A stretch of DNA of 7,260 bases from an uncultured Paracoccaceae bacterium (GTDB lineage Bacteria > Pseudomonadota > Alphaproteobacteria > Rhodobacterales > Rhodobacteraceae). The stretch is from positions 1-7,260 of the forward strand of contig CAKZNY010000406.1 in NCBI GenBank assembly GCA_937132145.1. The letters are read 5' to 3'. Shown in pieces: positions 1 through 6,201 of the stretch; the stretch's first letter is position 1; every line of letters starts with the position of its first letter. The position numbers and the translations under genes are program-made. The notes under the pieces were generated by a model, which saw nothing but the letters and a program-made list of their open reading frames with translations, was not told where the DNA came from and did not search any database.

Positions 1-1
1 G

Positions 2-133
2 CGCGCCATCCACGACGGCGACGCCCCCGACCGCATGATTTACGGTGTCGCGAAAATCGAGGAAGCGAAATCATTGATCGACGACGGCATTCCTGTGGCA
101 CCGCTACCTTGGGGCAACAAGAAAGCTAATTAA
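2..133 (+). CDS. C-terminal tail of an unrecognised protein (5' end outside window)
   Basis: An open frame enters from the left edge and ends at TAA (131-133). It encodes 43 residues starting RAIHDGDAPDRM and ending PLPWGNKKAN. I do not recognise the family. The tail is hydrophilic, with a charged stretch (VAKIEEAKSLIDDG) that could be a helix followed by a proline-rich end, and it has no membrane segment. It converges on the MttB-like gene with 48 bases between the two stop codons, so the two are not one operon and the neighbour does not indicate its function. The support for coding is the natural-looking composition and the stop just before the convergent gene; the call is moderate because only the tail is visible. 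Confidence 0.6.
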   Translation, partial: RAIHDGDAPDRMIYGVAKIEEAKSLIDDGIPVAPLPWGNKKAN

Positions 134-138
134 CACCC

Positions 139-166
139 AAGAAAAAGCGCTCCGAGATCAAGCTCG
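139..166 (-). terminator. weak candidate terminator of the MttB-like gene
   Basis: Between the two convergent stop codons, CGAG (153-156) can pair with CTCG (163-166) across a 6-base loop. On the minus strand this is followed, after a GC-rich stretch, by a T-rich run (complement of the A5 run at 142-146). The stem is only 4 bp, so this is a weak call. A T-rich stretch on the plus side (171-178) could also serve the left-hand gene. Confidence 0.25.
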
Positions 167-181
167 CGTAATAATTTTCAC

Positions 182-1723
182 CTAATGCGACCGCAGCATC
201 CGCTCACGCGGCAATTTAATGTCGAATTTCCGGCGCAGCTCGACGTCCAGTTCCATGGAAATGTGGCTGGGGAAATACTCGTCCAGTATCCGACGCTTTT
301 CTGCAATAGCTTTGATGACCATTTCAGGTTTTTGCAATTCCTCCCATTCCTTCGGGGTGGTGCGGTCACCAATCACCGGGTAGATGTACTCTTTCTGCAT
401 CAAATCGAGCGTCTGGGGCTGGCCCAGAAAATGCTCCGGCCCGTTGATAACCTCGCGGATCGTATCCAGCGACAGCGTATCCTTGTTCACCTCGATCCCG
501 CGCACACAGCGTAGCGACTGGCCCAGAATATCGTTGTCGATGATCAGACTTTCCAGGCAGAATCCCAACAACGAGCCATGCATTCCCGCCGCTTCGTACA
601 CCATATTGCCACCGGCCAGGCCCGCCATCACCGTGGTGATGCCTTTTTCATAACCTGACTGGATGTCCGGCATTTTGGCATCGGTCATTCCGGCGGGCAC
701 GCCGCACGGAAGATCATAGTGGTTGGCCATCTGGGTCACTGCAGCAATCAGCAACGACTGTTCGCCCGAGCCACCTGACATAGCACCGGTACGAAGGTCC
801 GACACGAACGGCCACGGGCCGAATATCGCCGGATGGCCGGGGGCGATCGCGTTGATGTAAACCAGACCAGCCAGAACTTCGGAAATCGACTGCACCACAG
901 ATCCGGCCAGCGCAGCGGGCGAGGTTGCACCCGCTTGTCCCGCAGACAAAAGCAGTATGGGCACACCGGCTTTGACCATCACGGCTATCACATCCAGCGC
1001 CTCGGTTGCGAAACGTAGTGGTGGCACCACGAACGTCGCGGAAATCGAGACGAACGGACGGGCGCGAAACGCTTCTTCGCCACCTGCAACCATATAAATC
1101 ATATCGATAAACGGCTTGCAGTTCTCGACCAGTGTGATGCTGGTGCCGACATGTTTATTGGTGCCGGAAAGGCAAGCATAAAGTGTGTTTATGTCCAGAT
1201 CCAGCTCGTTCATCATGTCGCGCGGCACCATAGGACGTTGAAGAAAGTGGATGTTATCCTGCTGGTCCACGATGCGGGCCGCATCGTAAAGATCTTGCAG
1301 CAGACTCTCACGGCATTCGTTTTTCTCCACATCAACGATATGCACCGCCGCGCCCGCAGTGCCGTAATGCACCTTGGTTCCCTGCGGGTGAATGTCGTGT
1401 TTGGGGTCACGCCCGCACAGGGTGAAATCACGGTTGGCGTTTTTGATGGTTTCCAACACCAGATCATGCGGGAAAAATAGCCGTCCGTCCGTATAGATCG
1501 CCCCGATTGCGGTGCAGGCGGCGATGCAGCCCTCGGTCGCATCCTTGAACCCGATATCGGACAGGGTCTCCATCACAGCCTCGTGGATTTTCGCGATGTC
1601 GTCATCCGACAATGGCTTGTAACGACCACCCTCCATACCCGCGCGAATCGGGCGTATTTCCTCAGCAAGCGGTGCGGCGCGCATGGCTATACGGGCGCTG
1701 CGGCCCCCTGCTCGTTTGGTCAT
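182..1723 (-). CDS. MttB-superfamily (trimethylamine methyltransferase-like) corrinoid methyltransferase, non-pyrrolysine
   Basis: This 513-residue protein has the length and character of the MttB family (TIM-barrel methyltransferases that move a methyl group from a quaternary or tertiary amine to a corrinoid protein, in the cytoplasm). Visible features are an Arg/Ala-rich N-terminus (MTKRAGGRSARIAMRAAP), alternating strand/helix segments such as AGVPILLLSAGQAG (252-265), and the family-typical stretch PAGMTDAKMPDIQSGYEKG (343-361). In archaeal MttB a pyrrolysine is encoded by in-frame UAG; here the frame has no internal amber codon, so it belongs to the Pyl-lacking subgroup, one characterised member of which (MtgB) demethylates glycine betaine. 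The substrate here cannot be read from sequence. The gene ends with TAG. The start at 1723 is supported by AAGGAG (complement of 1730-1735), 6 bases upstream. No corrinoid protein, methyltetrahydrofolate methyltransferase or reactivase gene lies in the window; partners may be elsewhere. The family call is confident, the substrate open. Confidence 0.9.
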   Translation of the reverse strand: MTKRAGGRSARIAMRAAPLAEEIRPIRAGMEGGRYKPLSDDDIAKIHEAVMETLSDIGFKDATEGCIAACTAIGAIYTDGRLFFPHDLVLETIKNANRDFTLCGRDPKHDIHPQGTKVHYGTAGAAVHIVDVEKNECRESLLQDLYDAARIVDQQDNIHFLQRPMVPRDMMNELDLDINTLYACLSGTNKHVGTSITLVENCKPFIDMIYMVAGGEEAFRARPFVSISATFVVPPLRFATEALDVIAVMVKAGVPILLLSAGQAGATSPAALAGSVVQSISEVLAGLVYINAIAPGHPAIFGPWPFVSDLRTGAMSGGSGEQSLLIAAVTQMANHYDLPCGVPAGMTDAKMPDIQSGYEKGITTVMAGLAGGNMVYEAAGMHGSLLGFCLESLIIDNDILGQSLRCVRGIEVNKDTLSLDTIREVINGPEHFLGQPQTLDLMQKEYIYPVIGDRTTPKEWEELQKPEMVIKAIAEKRRILDEYFPSHISMELDVELRRKFDIKLPRERMLRSH

Positions 1724-1810
1724 ATTCTACTCCTTCATGCGGGTGGATTTCGGGTCATACAACGGTTTCAGGCTGGTAATTTCGATTTCGCAGGTGGAGG
1801 CCAACAGCTA

Positions 1811-1832
1811 CTTTGCACACACATCTTTGCAC
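1811..1832. repeat. perfect 8-bp direct repeat CTTTGCAC, candidate regulator site
   Basis: CTTTGCAC occurs at 1811-1818 and again at 1825-1832, 14 bases start to start, in the region between the divergent MttB-like and sigma-factor genes. The second copy overlaps a possible -10 element of the MttB-like gene on the minus strand. Two identical half-sites overlapping a promoter suggest a transcription-factor site. No regulator gene is adjacent and I do not recognise the motif. Confidence 0.35.
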
Positions 1833-1850
1833 GTAATTTACCCAAGTCAA
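1823..1850 (-). promoter_or_regulatory. possible promoter of the MttB-like gene
   Basis: Read on the minus strand, TTGACT (1850-1845) resembles a -35 box and is followed after 16 bases by AAAGAT (1828-1823), a poor -10 box. Transcription from here would give a leader of about 90 bases before the start codon at 1723. The -35 match is good and the -10 match is only half, so this is a tentative call. Confidence 0.25.
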
Positions 1851-1953
1851 TAGCGGTGTCGCGCTAATGGCCAAAATTTCCAGACGACGCCTGCGTAAAG
1901 TTTATTTGGACATTCCCCAAGGATAGCGCATTCTGCGGCGTCTAAGGAATATA

Positions 1954-2499
1954 ATGTACATGGAAACCAGCGACGAAATACTTGTGGCGAGGGCTGCTAA
2001 TGGCGATGGAGGGGCGTTTCGCAGCCTTCTCCAGCGGCATTACGCGACCATTTTTCGCCTTGGGTTTCGGGTGCTTGGGAACCGCGAAGATGCCGAGGAC
2101 TTGGCGCAGGATATTTGCGCAGCGTTGCCCCGAAAGCTGGCGACGTTCAAAGGACACGCGCGGTTTACCACATGGCTGCACAAGATTGTTATCAATGCAG
2201 CGCGGGATTTGATTAGGCGCAAGCAGGCCACGCGGCGCAAGGCGTCGGGTTGGGGCGAGGCCGAGGTGCTGCGGCGAAACGAGGCCGTTGAGACCAAGGC
2301 AGAGCTGGACTGGTTAAGCAACGCCATGACCACCATGCCACAGGATTTGCGCGAAACCGTCGCGTTGGTTCTGGGCGAAGACATGACCCACGGGCAGGCC
2401 GCCGAAGTGCTGGACCTGTCTGAAGGGACGATTAGTTGGCGCATGAGCGAAGTGAAAAAGATCCTTCGCGGTATCGCCAAAAAAGAGGAGATGTTGTGA
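1954..2499 (+). CDS. ECF-type RNA polymerase sigma-70 factor
   Basis: The 181-residue protein has the two-domain layout of group 4 (extracytoplasmic-function) sigma factors. Region 2, which binds core polymerase and the -10 element, spans about residues 20-95, with the hallmark LGNREDAEDLAQDI (41-54) and FTTWLHKIVINAARDLIRR (71-89). Region 4, which binds the -35 element, spans about 122-175, with MPQDLRETVALVLGEDM followed by the helix-turn-helix HGQAAEVLDLSEGTISWRM (146-164). There is no region 1.1 or 3 and no C-terminal extension. AAGGA (1944-1948) lies 5 bases before the ATG at 1954; a second in-frame ATG at 1960 would have an 11-base spacing and cannot be excluded. The stop TGA overlaps the next gene's ATG as TGATG, so the two are translationally coupled. 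By analogy with other ECF operons the downstream membrane protein is the likely regulator of this factor. I could not identify a convincing ECF-type promoter upstream, so autoregulation is unproven. Confidence 0.92.
   Translation: MYMETSDEILVARAANGDGGAFRSLLQRHYATIFRLGFRVLGNREDAEDLAQDICAALPRKLATFKGHARFTTWLHKIVINAARDLIRRKQATRRKASGWGEAEVLRRNEAVETKAELDWLSNAMTTMPQDLRETVALVLGEDMTHGQAAEVLDLSEGTISWRMSEVKKILRGIAKKEEML
2485..2490 (+). promoter_or_regulatory. ribosome binding site fixing the vWA protein start at 2499
   Basis: GAGGAG lies 8 bases before the ATG at 2499, inside the last codons of the sigma-factor gene. It favours 2499 over the in-frame ATG at 2436, which would add 21 residues that only re-read the sigma-factor C-terminal coding sequence in another frame. 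Confidence 0.7.
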
Positions 2500-4415
2500 T
2501 GAGCGACGAACTCGACAAGTTAAAAGCGGCGATGCAGTCGGCAGACGCGAAAGTTGACGAGGCTGCGCAAATGCGGGCGATTGATGCTGGAATGGAGGCT
2601 TTTGAGGAAAACTTCCAAGGATCGGCGGACGACGCGCGTCTTACTCGTGAACAGACCCGATGGTGGGCGCTGATTTCACGAGGAGTGATTGATATGCTGA
2701 AACCTTTGACAAGCCGCCAGATTTTGATGGCAACCGCCAGTCTCGCCACGATTGCATTGGCGGTCGTGCTGACGGGCCAATATAATGCTCCGAACTATGA
2801 AACGGGCGAGGTTTTCGCGGTTAGCGAGGCCAAGATCGATGCGCTTGGGCGCGAACGCGCGGCGATTGACGGCGAAGTGGCCGTGATGGTTTTCGAGAGT
2901 GCGGAAATGGCCGCCGCGCCGGTAATGAGCATGGCGGCGCCCAGTCCAATGGCCAGTTCGCGACTTCTCGGGGTTGCTGACGCCCTGTTTGAAGCCCCTA
3001 AACTTTATCAGCAAACCACCGAGCGGTTCCCCGATGTGGATATGAACCCGTTGAAAATCACCGCGCAGGACCCTGTTTCGACGTTCTCGATTGATGTGGA
3101 TACGGCCTCCTATGCGTTCGTGCGCTCTTCCATATTGGGTGGTAATCTGCCCCCAAGCGATGCAGTTCGAACCGAAGAGATGATCAATTATTTCGCCTAT
3201 GACTATCCGGTGCCTGCACGCGCTGACATACCGTTTACGACCTCGATTACCATCATGGATACGCCGTGGAACCCTGACACCAAGCTGCTGCATATCGGCA
3301 TTAAGGGCTATGAACTGGCTATCGAGGATCGCCCGCCGGTTAATCTGGTTTTCCTGATTGATACGTCGGGGTCGATGCAGGACAAAGACAAGCTGCCATT
3401 GCTGGTGAACTCGTTCCGGCTGATGCTGGCGAACCTGCAACCTGACGACAAGGTGGCGATTGTTACTTATGCGGGCAACGCCGGAACGGTGCTTGAGCCG
3501 ACAGAGGCGAGCAATAAGGCCAAGATATTGGAAAGCCTTGAAAATCTTTACGCTGGTGGCTCTACCGCCGGGCAGGCGGGGCTGCGGCAGGCCTATGCTT
3601 TGGCGGAACAAATGGCTGACGGAAACGAGGCGACCAGCCGCGTGATCCTTGCCACGGACGGGGATTTCAACGTCGGGATTTCGGACCCCGAGGCGTTGAA
3701 AGAATTCATCGCGGATAAGCGCGAAAGCGGCGTTTACCTGTCGGTTCTGGGCTTTGGGCGTGGAAATTATAACGATGCGTTGATGCAGGCCTTGGCGCAG
3801 AACGGGAATGGCACGGCGGCCTATATTGATACCTTGGCCGAGGCGCAGAAGGTGTTGGTAGACCAGCTCGGCGGCGCGTTGTTCACTATCGCGCAGGACG
3901 TGAAAATTCAGGTGGAGTTTAATCCAGCCGAGATCGCCGAGTACCGTCTGATCGGCTATGAAACCCGCGCGCTAAATCGTGAAGATTTCAATAATGACGC
4001 CGTGGATGCGGGTGACATCGGGGCCGGCCATACGGTGACAGCGATTTACGAGATCACGCCCGTTGGCTCCCCTGCTGTGATGGTTGACGAGCTGCGGTAT
4101 GGAACGGATGAAGTTGGCGGCCTAAACACTGGCGAGTATGCCTTCCTGAAGCTTCGGTACAAAAATCCGGGTGAGGAAGTCAGCAATCTGATCACCACAC
4201 CGATTTTGCCAAACGCTGATGCGGGGCTTGGAGGCGAGGCGCAGTTTGCCGCCGCTGTGGCCGGTTTCGGGCAAATTCTTCGCGGGGATACCCTGATGCA
4301 CGGCTGGGAAATCAGCGATGCACGCGCGTTGGCACAGGCCAGCAAAGGCGAGGACCGGTTCGGGTATCGCAGCGAGTTGATTACGCTGATGCGGTTGGCG
4401 GAAAGCCTGAATTAG
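2499..4415 (+). CDS. membrane-anchored YfbK-like von Willebrand factor type A protein, putative sigma-factor regulator
   Basis: The 638-residue protein has, in order: a hydrophilic, helix-prone N-terminus (1-70), one hydrophobic segment (about 73-93, ILMATASLATIALAVVL), a low-complexity linker (100-165), a YfbK/vWA N-terminal domain (about 168-280, with DPVSTFSIDVDTASYAFVR), a vWA domain (about 283-460) and a YfbK C-terminal domain of the DUF3520 type (about 465-635, with the family-like end FGYRSELITLMRLAE). The metal-ion-dependent adhesion site looks complete: DTSGSM (288-293), Thr356 in GGSTAG and Asp387 in ATDGDF, so divalent-metal-dependent ligand binding is likely. With a single N-terminal transmembrane helix and no cleavable signal, I infer that residues 1-70 are cytoplasmic and the vWA part periplasmic. 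Overlap with the sigma-factor gene makes it the likely partner: the cytoplasmic N-terminus may hold the sigma factor and the periplasmic vWA domain may sense a ligand. The ligand and the anti-sigma role are not shown by the sequence. Confidence 0.9.
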   Translation: MSDELDKLKAAMQSADAKVDEAAQMRAIDAGMEAFEENFQGSADDARLTREQTRWWALISRGVIDMLKPLTSRQILMATASLATIALAVVLTGQYNAPNYETGEVFAVSEAKIDALGRERAAIDGEVAVMVFESAEMAAAPVMSMAAPSPMASSRLLGVADALFEAPKLYQQTTERFPDVDMNPLKITAQDPVSTFSIDVDTASYAFVRSSILGGNLPPSDAVRTEEMINYFAYDYPVPARADIPFTTSITIMDTPWNPDTKLLHIGIKGYELAIEDRPPVNLVFLIDTSGSMQDKDKLPLLVNSFRLMLANLQPDDKVAIVTYAGNAGTVLEPTEASNKAKILESLENLYAGGSTAGQAGLRQAYALAEQMADGNEATSRVILATDGDFNVGISDPEALKEFIADKRESGVYLSVLGFGRGNYNDALMQALAQNGNGTAAYIDTLAEAQKVLVDQLGGALFTIAQDVKIQVEFNPAEIAEYRLIGYETRALNREDFNNDAVDAGDIGAGHTVTAIYEITPVGSPAVMVDELRYGTDEVGGLNTGEYAFLKLRYKNPGEEVSNLITTPILPNADAGLGGEAQFAAAVAGFGQILRGDTLMHGWEISDARALAQASKGEDRFGYRSELITLMRLAESLN

Positions 4416-4437
4416 GCGCGCCCTCGTGGCACAAATT

Positions 4438-4465
4438 TACCGGCGGCCAAAATTGGTTGCCGGTA
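4438..4465. terminator. probable bidirectional terminator hairpin between convergent genes
   Basis: The inverted repeat is centred at 4451/4452. TACCGGC (4438-4444) pairs with GCCGGTA (4459-4465), continues through two G-U pairs, and then CCA (4447-4449) pairs with TGG (4454-4456) around an A/T-rich loop. This gives a stem of about 12 bp. It begins one base after the glpD stop codon on the minus strand and 22 bases after the vWA gene stop. The trailing T tracts are short on both sides, so efficiency is uncertain, but position and symmetry fit a shared terminator. Confidence 0.6.
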
Positions 4466-5980
4466 TTAGTTTGAATGGCCGCGCGAATGCGCCTTTTGTT
4501 TCAATAAACATTGCTCTAGCCATTCGGCTTCAGGTTGGCTTAAACGAAGGCCCAGCTTCGTGCGTCGCCACAAAATGTCATCTGCGGTTTGGGCAAATTC
4601 ATGATCCCTTAACCAATTCACCTCGGCTTGCGTCAGGGTTGCGCCGAAATCTTCGCCCAGATCATCCTTGCTGGTCGCCCCCGCAAGCAACTTTGCAGCG
4701 TCGGTGCCGTATGTTCGAACCAGACGACCTGCCCAAAAATGGTCTAGGAACGGAAAGGCCGTAATCAAGGCGTCGATCTGATCCTGCACACCATCCACGG
4801 GGAAATCTCCGCCCGGTAGATGCGCGCCTTTGGTCCACTCCCCCCCCGCATCTGGAAAATACGGGGCAAGTTTGGCCAATGCAGCCTCTGACAATCGCCG
4901 GTAAGTGGTGATCTTGCCGCCGAACACGTTCAGCAGCGGCGCACCCTCATCGCGAAGGGTTAGAACATAGTCGCGAGTGGCCTCGGTCGCCGAACTTGCC
5001 CCGTCATCGTAAAGCGGGCGAACACCGGAATAGGACCAGACGATGTCTGACTTCTGGATCGGGCGTTCAAAGTATTCTGATGCGAATTTACGCAGGTAAT
5101 CGGCTTCGGCCTCCGTACAAACAGGGTTAGAGGGGTCGCCCTCGAAGTCCTGATCTGTTGTGCCGATCAGGGTGAAATCATCCTCGTAAGGTATGGCAAA
5201 AATGATGCGGTTATCGCTGCCTTGGAAAAAATATGCACGGTCGTGGTCAAACAGTTTCTCGGTAACGATGTGACTGCCGCGAACCAAGCGAACCCCTTCA
5301 TGGGTGTCGATTTTTATGGCGTTTTTGACAATATCAGCCACCCACGGGCCGCCAGCGTTCACTAATACCTTGGCGTAAATATCGCGCTCTCCGTGATCAT
5401 CGCTAAGGGTGACTTTCCACAGATCGCCTACGCGTTCAGCGCTGACAACCTTGGTTCGCGTGAAAATATCCGCCCCTCGTTCCGCAGCATCGCGGGCATT
5501 CAGGACGACCAGACGGGAATCTTGCACCCAGCAGTCCGAATACTCGAACGCTTTGGTGAATTTGGCTTTCAGAGGCACACCCACGACATCCTGCTTCAGG
5601 TTTACCGTCCGTGTGCCGGGTAGAATTTTTCGCCCACCCAGATTGTCATAAATGAACAACCCCAGCCTGATCAGCCACGCAGGGCGCATTTCTTTATGCA
5701 ACGGCAGAACAAAGCGCATGGGCCAGCTGATGTGCGGCATGGCTTGAAGCAGAACCTCGCGCTCGATCAATGCCTCGCGGACCAGCCGGAATTTGTAGTA
5801 TTCCAGATACCGCAACCCACCGTGGAACAGTTTGGTAGAGGCCGACGAGGTCGCCGAGGCCAGATCGTTCATCTCGGCCAAAGCTACGCTTAACCCACGG
5901 CCAGCCGCATCCCGCGCGATCCCGCAGCCATTAACGCCGCCGCCGATTATCATTATGTCATATGGTTTGTTTTCATGCAT
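4466..5980 (-). CDS. glpD: aerobic (respiratory) glycerol-3-phosphate dehydrogenase
   Basis: The 504-residue FAD enzyme oxidises sn-glycerol 3-phosphate to dihydroxyacetone phosphate and passes electrons to the quinone pool at the inner face of the cytoplasmic membrane (EC 1.1.5.3). The sequence shows the N-terminal dinucleotide-binding motif (IIGGGVNGCGIARDAAGRG, 11-29), the FAD-dependent G3P dehydrogenase signature GGLRYLE (54-60), VNAGGPW (207-213), VRGSHIV (233-239), GVRPL (319-323), FGGKITTYRRLSE (353-365) and a C-terminal domain with WRRTKLGLRL (471-480). The length is the usual one and no key motif is missing. The ribosome binding site is weak: only GGGA (5989-5992 on the plus-strand scale), about 8 bases before ATG 5980. 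A run of eight G on the coding strand (complement of 4840-4847) lies at codons for Ala-Gly-Gly-Glu (378-381). No glpF, glpK or glpR is in the window. Phased TTCGT repeats upstream suggest control by a GlpR-type repressor. Confidence 0.96.
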   Translation of the reverse strand: MHENKPYDIMIIGGGVNGCGIARDAAGRGLSVALAEMNDLASATSSASTKLFHGGLRYLEYYKFRLVREALIEREVLLQAMPHISWPMRFVLPLHKEMRPAWLIRLGLFIYDNLGGRKILPGTRTVNLKQDVVGVPLKAKFTKAFEYSDCWVQDSRLVVLNARDAAERGADIFTRTKVVSAERVGDLWKVTLSDDHGERDIYAKVLVNAGGPWVADIVKNAIKIDTHEGVRLVRGSHIVTEKLFDHDRAYFFQGSDNRIIFAIPYEDDFTLIGTTDQDFEGDPSNPVCTEAEADYLRKFASEYFERPIQKSDIVWSYSGVRPLYDDGASSATEATRDYVLTLRDEGAPLLNVFGGKITTYRRLSEAALAKLAPYFPDAGGEWTKGAHLPGGDFPVDGVQDQIDALITAFPFLDHFWAGRLVRTYGTDAAKLLAGATSKDDLGEDFGATLTQAEVNWLRDHEFAQTADDILWRRTKLGLRLSQPEAEWLEQCLLKQKAHSRGHSN

Positions 5981-6036
5981 AATTTTCGAATCCCACGGGT
6001 TAATGTGCGGGTTATTCAGCTGTAGATCAAGAATTA

Positions 6037-6062
6037 GTTCGTAATGTTCGTTTTATTTTCGT
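6037..6062. promoter_or_regulatory. candidate GlpR/DeoR-type operator upstream of glpD
   Basis: TTCGT occurs three times in helical register, at 6038-6042, 6047-6051 and 6058-6062, about 60-80 bases upstream of the glpD start. The middle copy lies in AATGTTCGT, which resembles the half-site of the E. coli GlpR operator (ATGTTCG). From family knowledge, DeoR-type repressors often bind repeated TTCG-containing sites. The function is inferred from motif, position and the neighbouring gene. Confidence 0.45.
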
Positions 6063-6201
6063 TTATCCCACGCAGAATCAATTTCCGCATTAGGTTTTGG
6101 CGCCGCATATTGAGTGGACCATCTGCCAGCTATGCACTAGTCTTCTGTGAAAAATTAGGGGAAACACCAGTTATCGCCCATCCATAAACAAGAGAAGTCG
6201 C

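Noticed and set aside
182..184. TAG at the end of the MttB-like gene as a pyrrolysine codon
   Set aside because: It lies at the natural C-terminus, not in the central active-site region where Pyl is found in archaeal MttB, and no Pyl genes are visible.
1724..1815. Possible riboswitch (glycine or cobalamin) in the leader of the MttB-like gene
   Set aside because: I could find no conserved cobalamin-box or glycine-aptamer core, and the possible leader is too short for a cobalamin riboswitch.
1939..1945. CGTCTAA as the -10 element of an ECF-type autoregulated promoter
   Set aside because: It overlaps the ribosome binding site of the sigma gene, and no GGAAC-like -35 box lies at the right distance.
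2040..2480. Minus-strand open frame of 146 codons
   Set aside because: It is a shadow of the sigma-factor gene, whose sigma regions 2 and 4 are clear on the plus strand.
2436..2498. Upstream in-frame ATG extending the vWA protein by 21 residues
   Set aside because: The extension re-reads the sigma-factor C-terminal coding sequence in another frame; the ATG at 2499 has a good GAGGAG and a TGATG junction.
2676..3611. Minus-strand open frame of 311 codons
   Set aside because: It is antisense to the vWA gene, rich in Arg/His/Gln, resembles no family and mirrors the plus-strand codon pattern.
4426..4764. Plus-strand open frame starting between the convergent genes
   Set aside because: It overlaps the terminator-like hairpin and the glpD C-terminal coding region, has no ribosome binding site and no recognisable motif.
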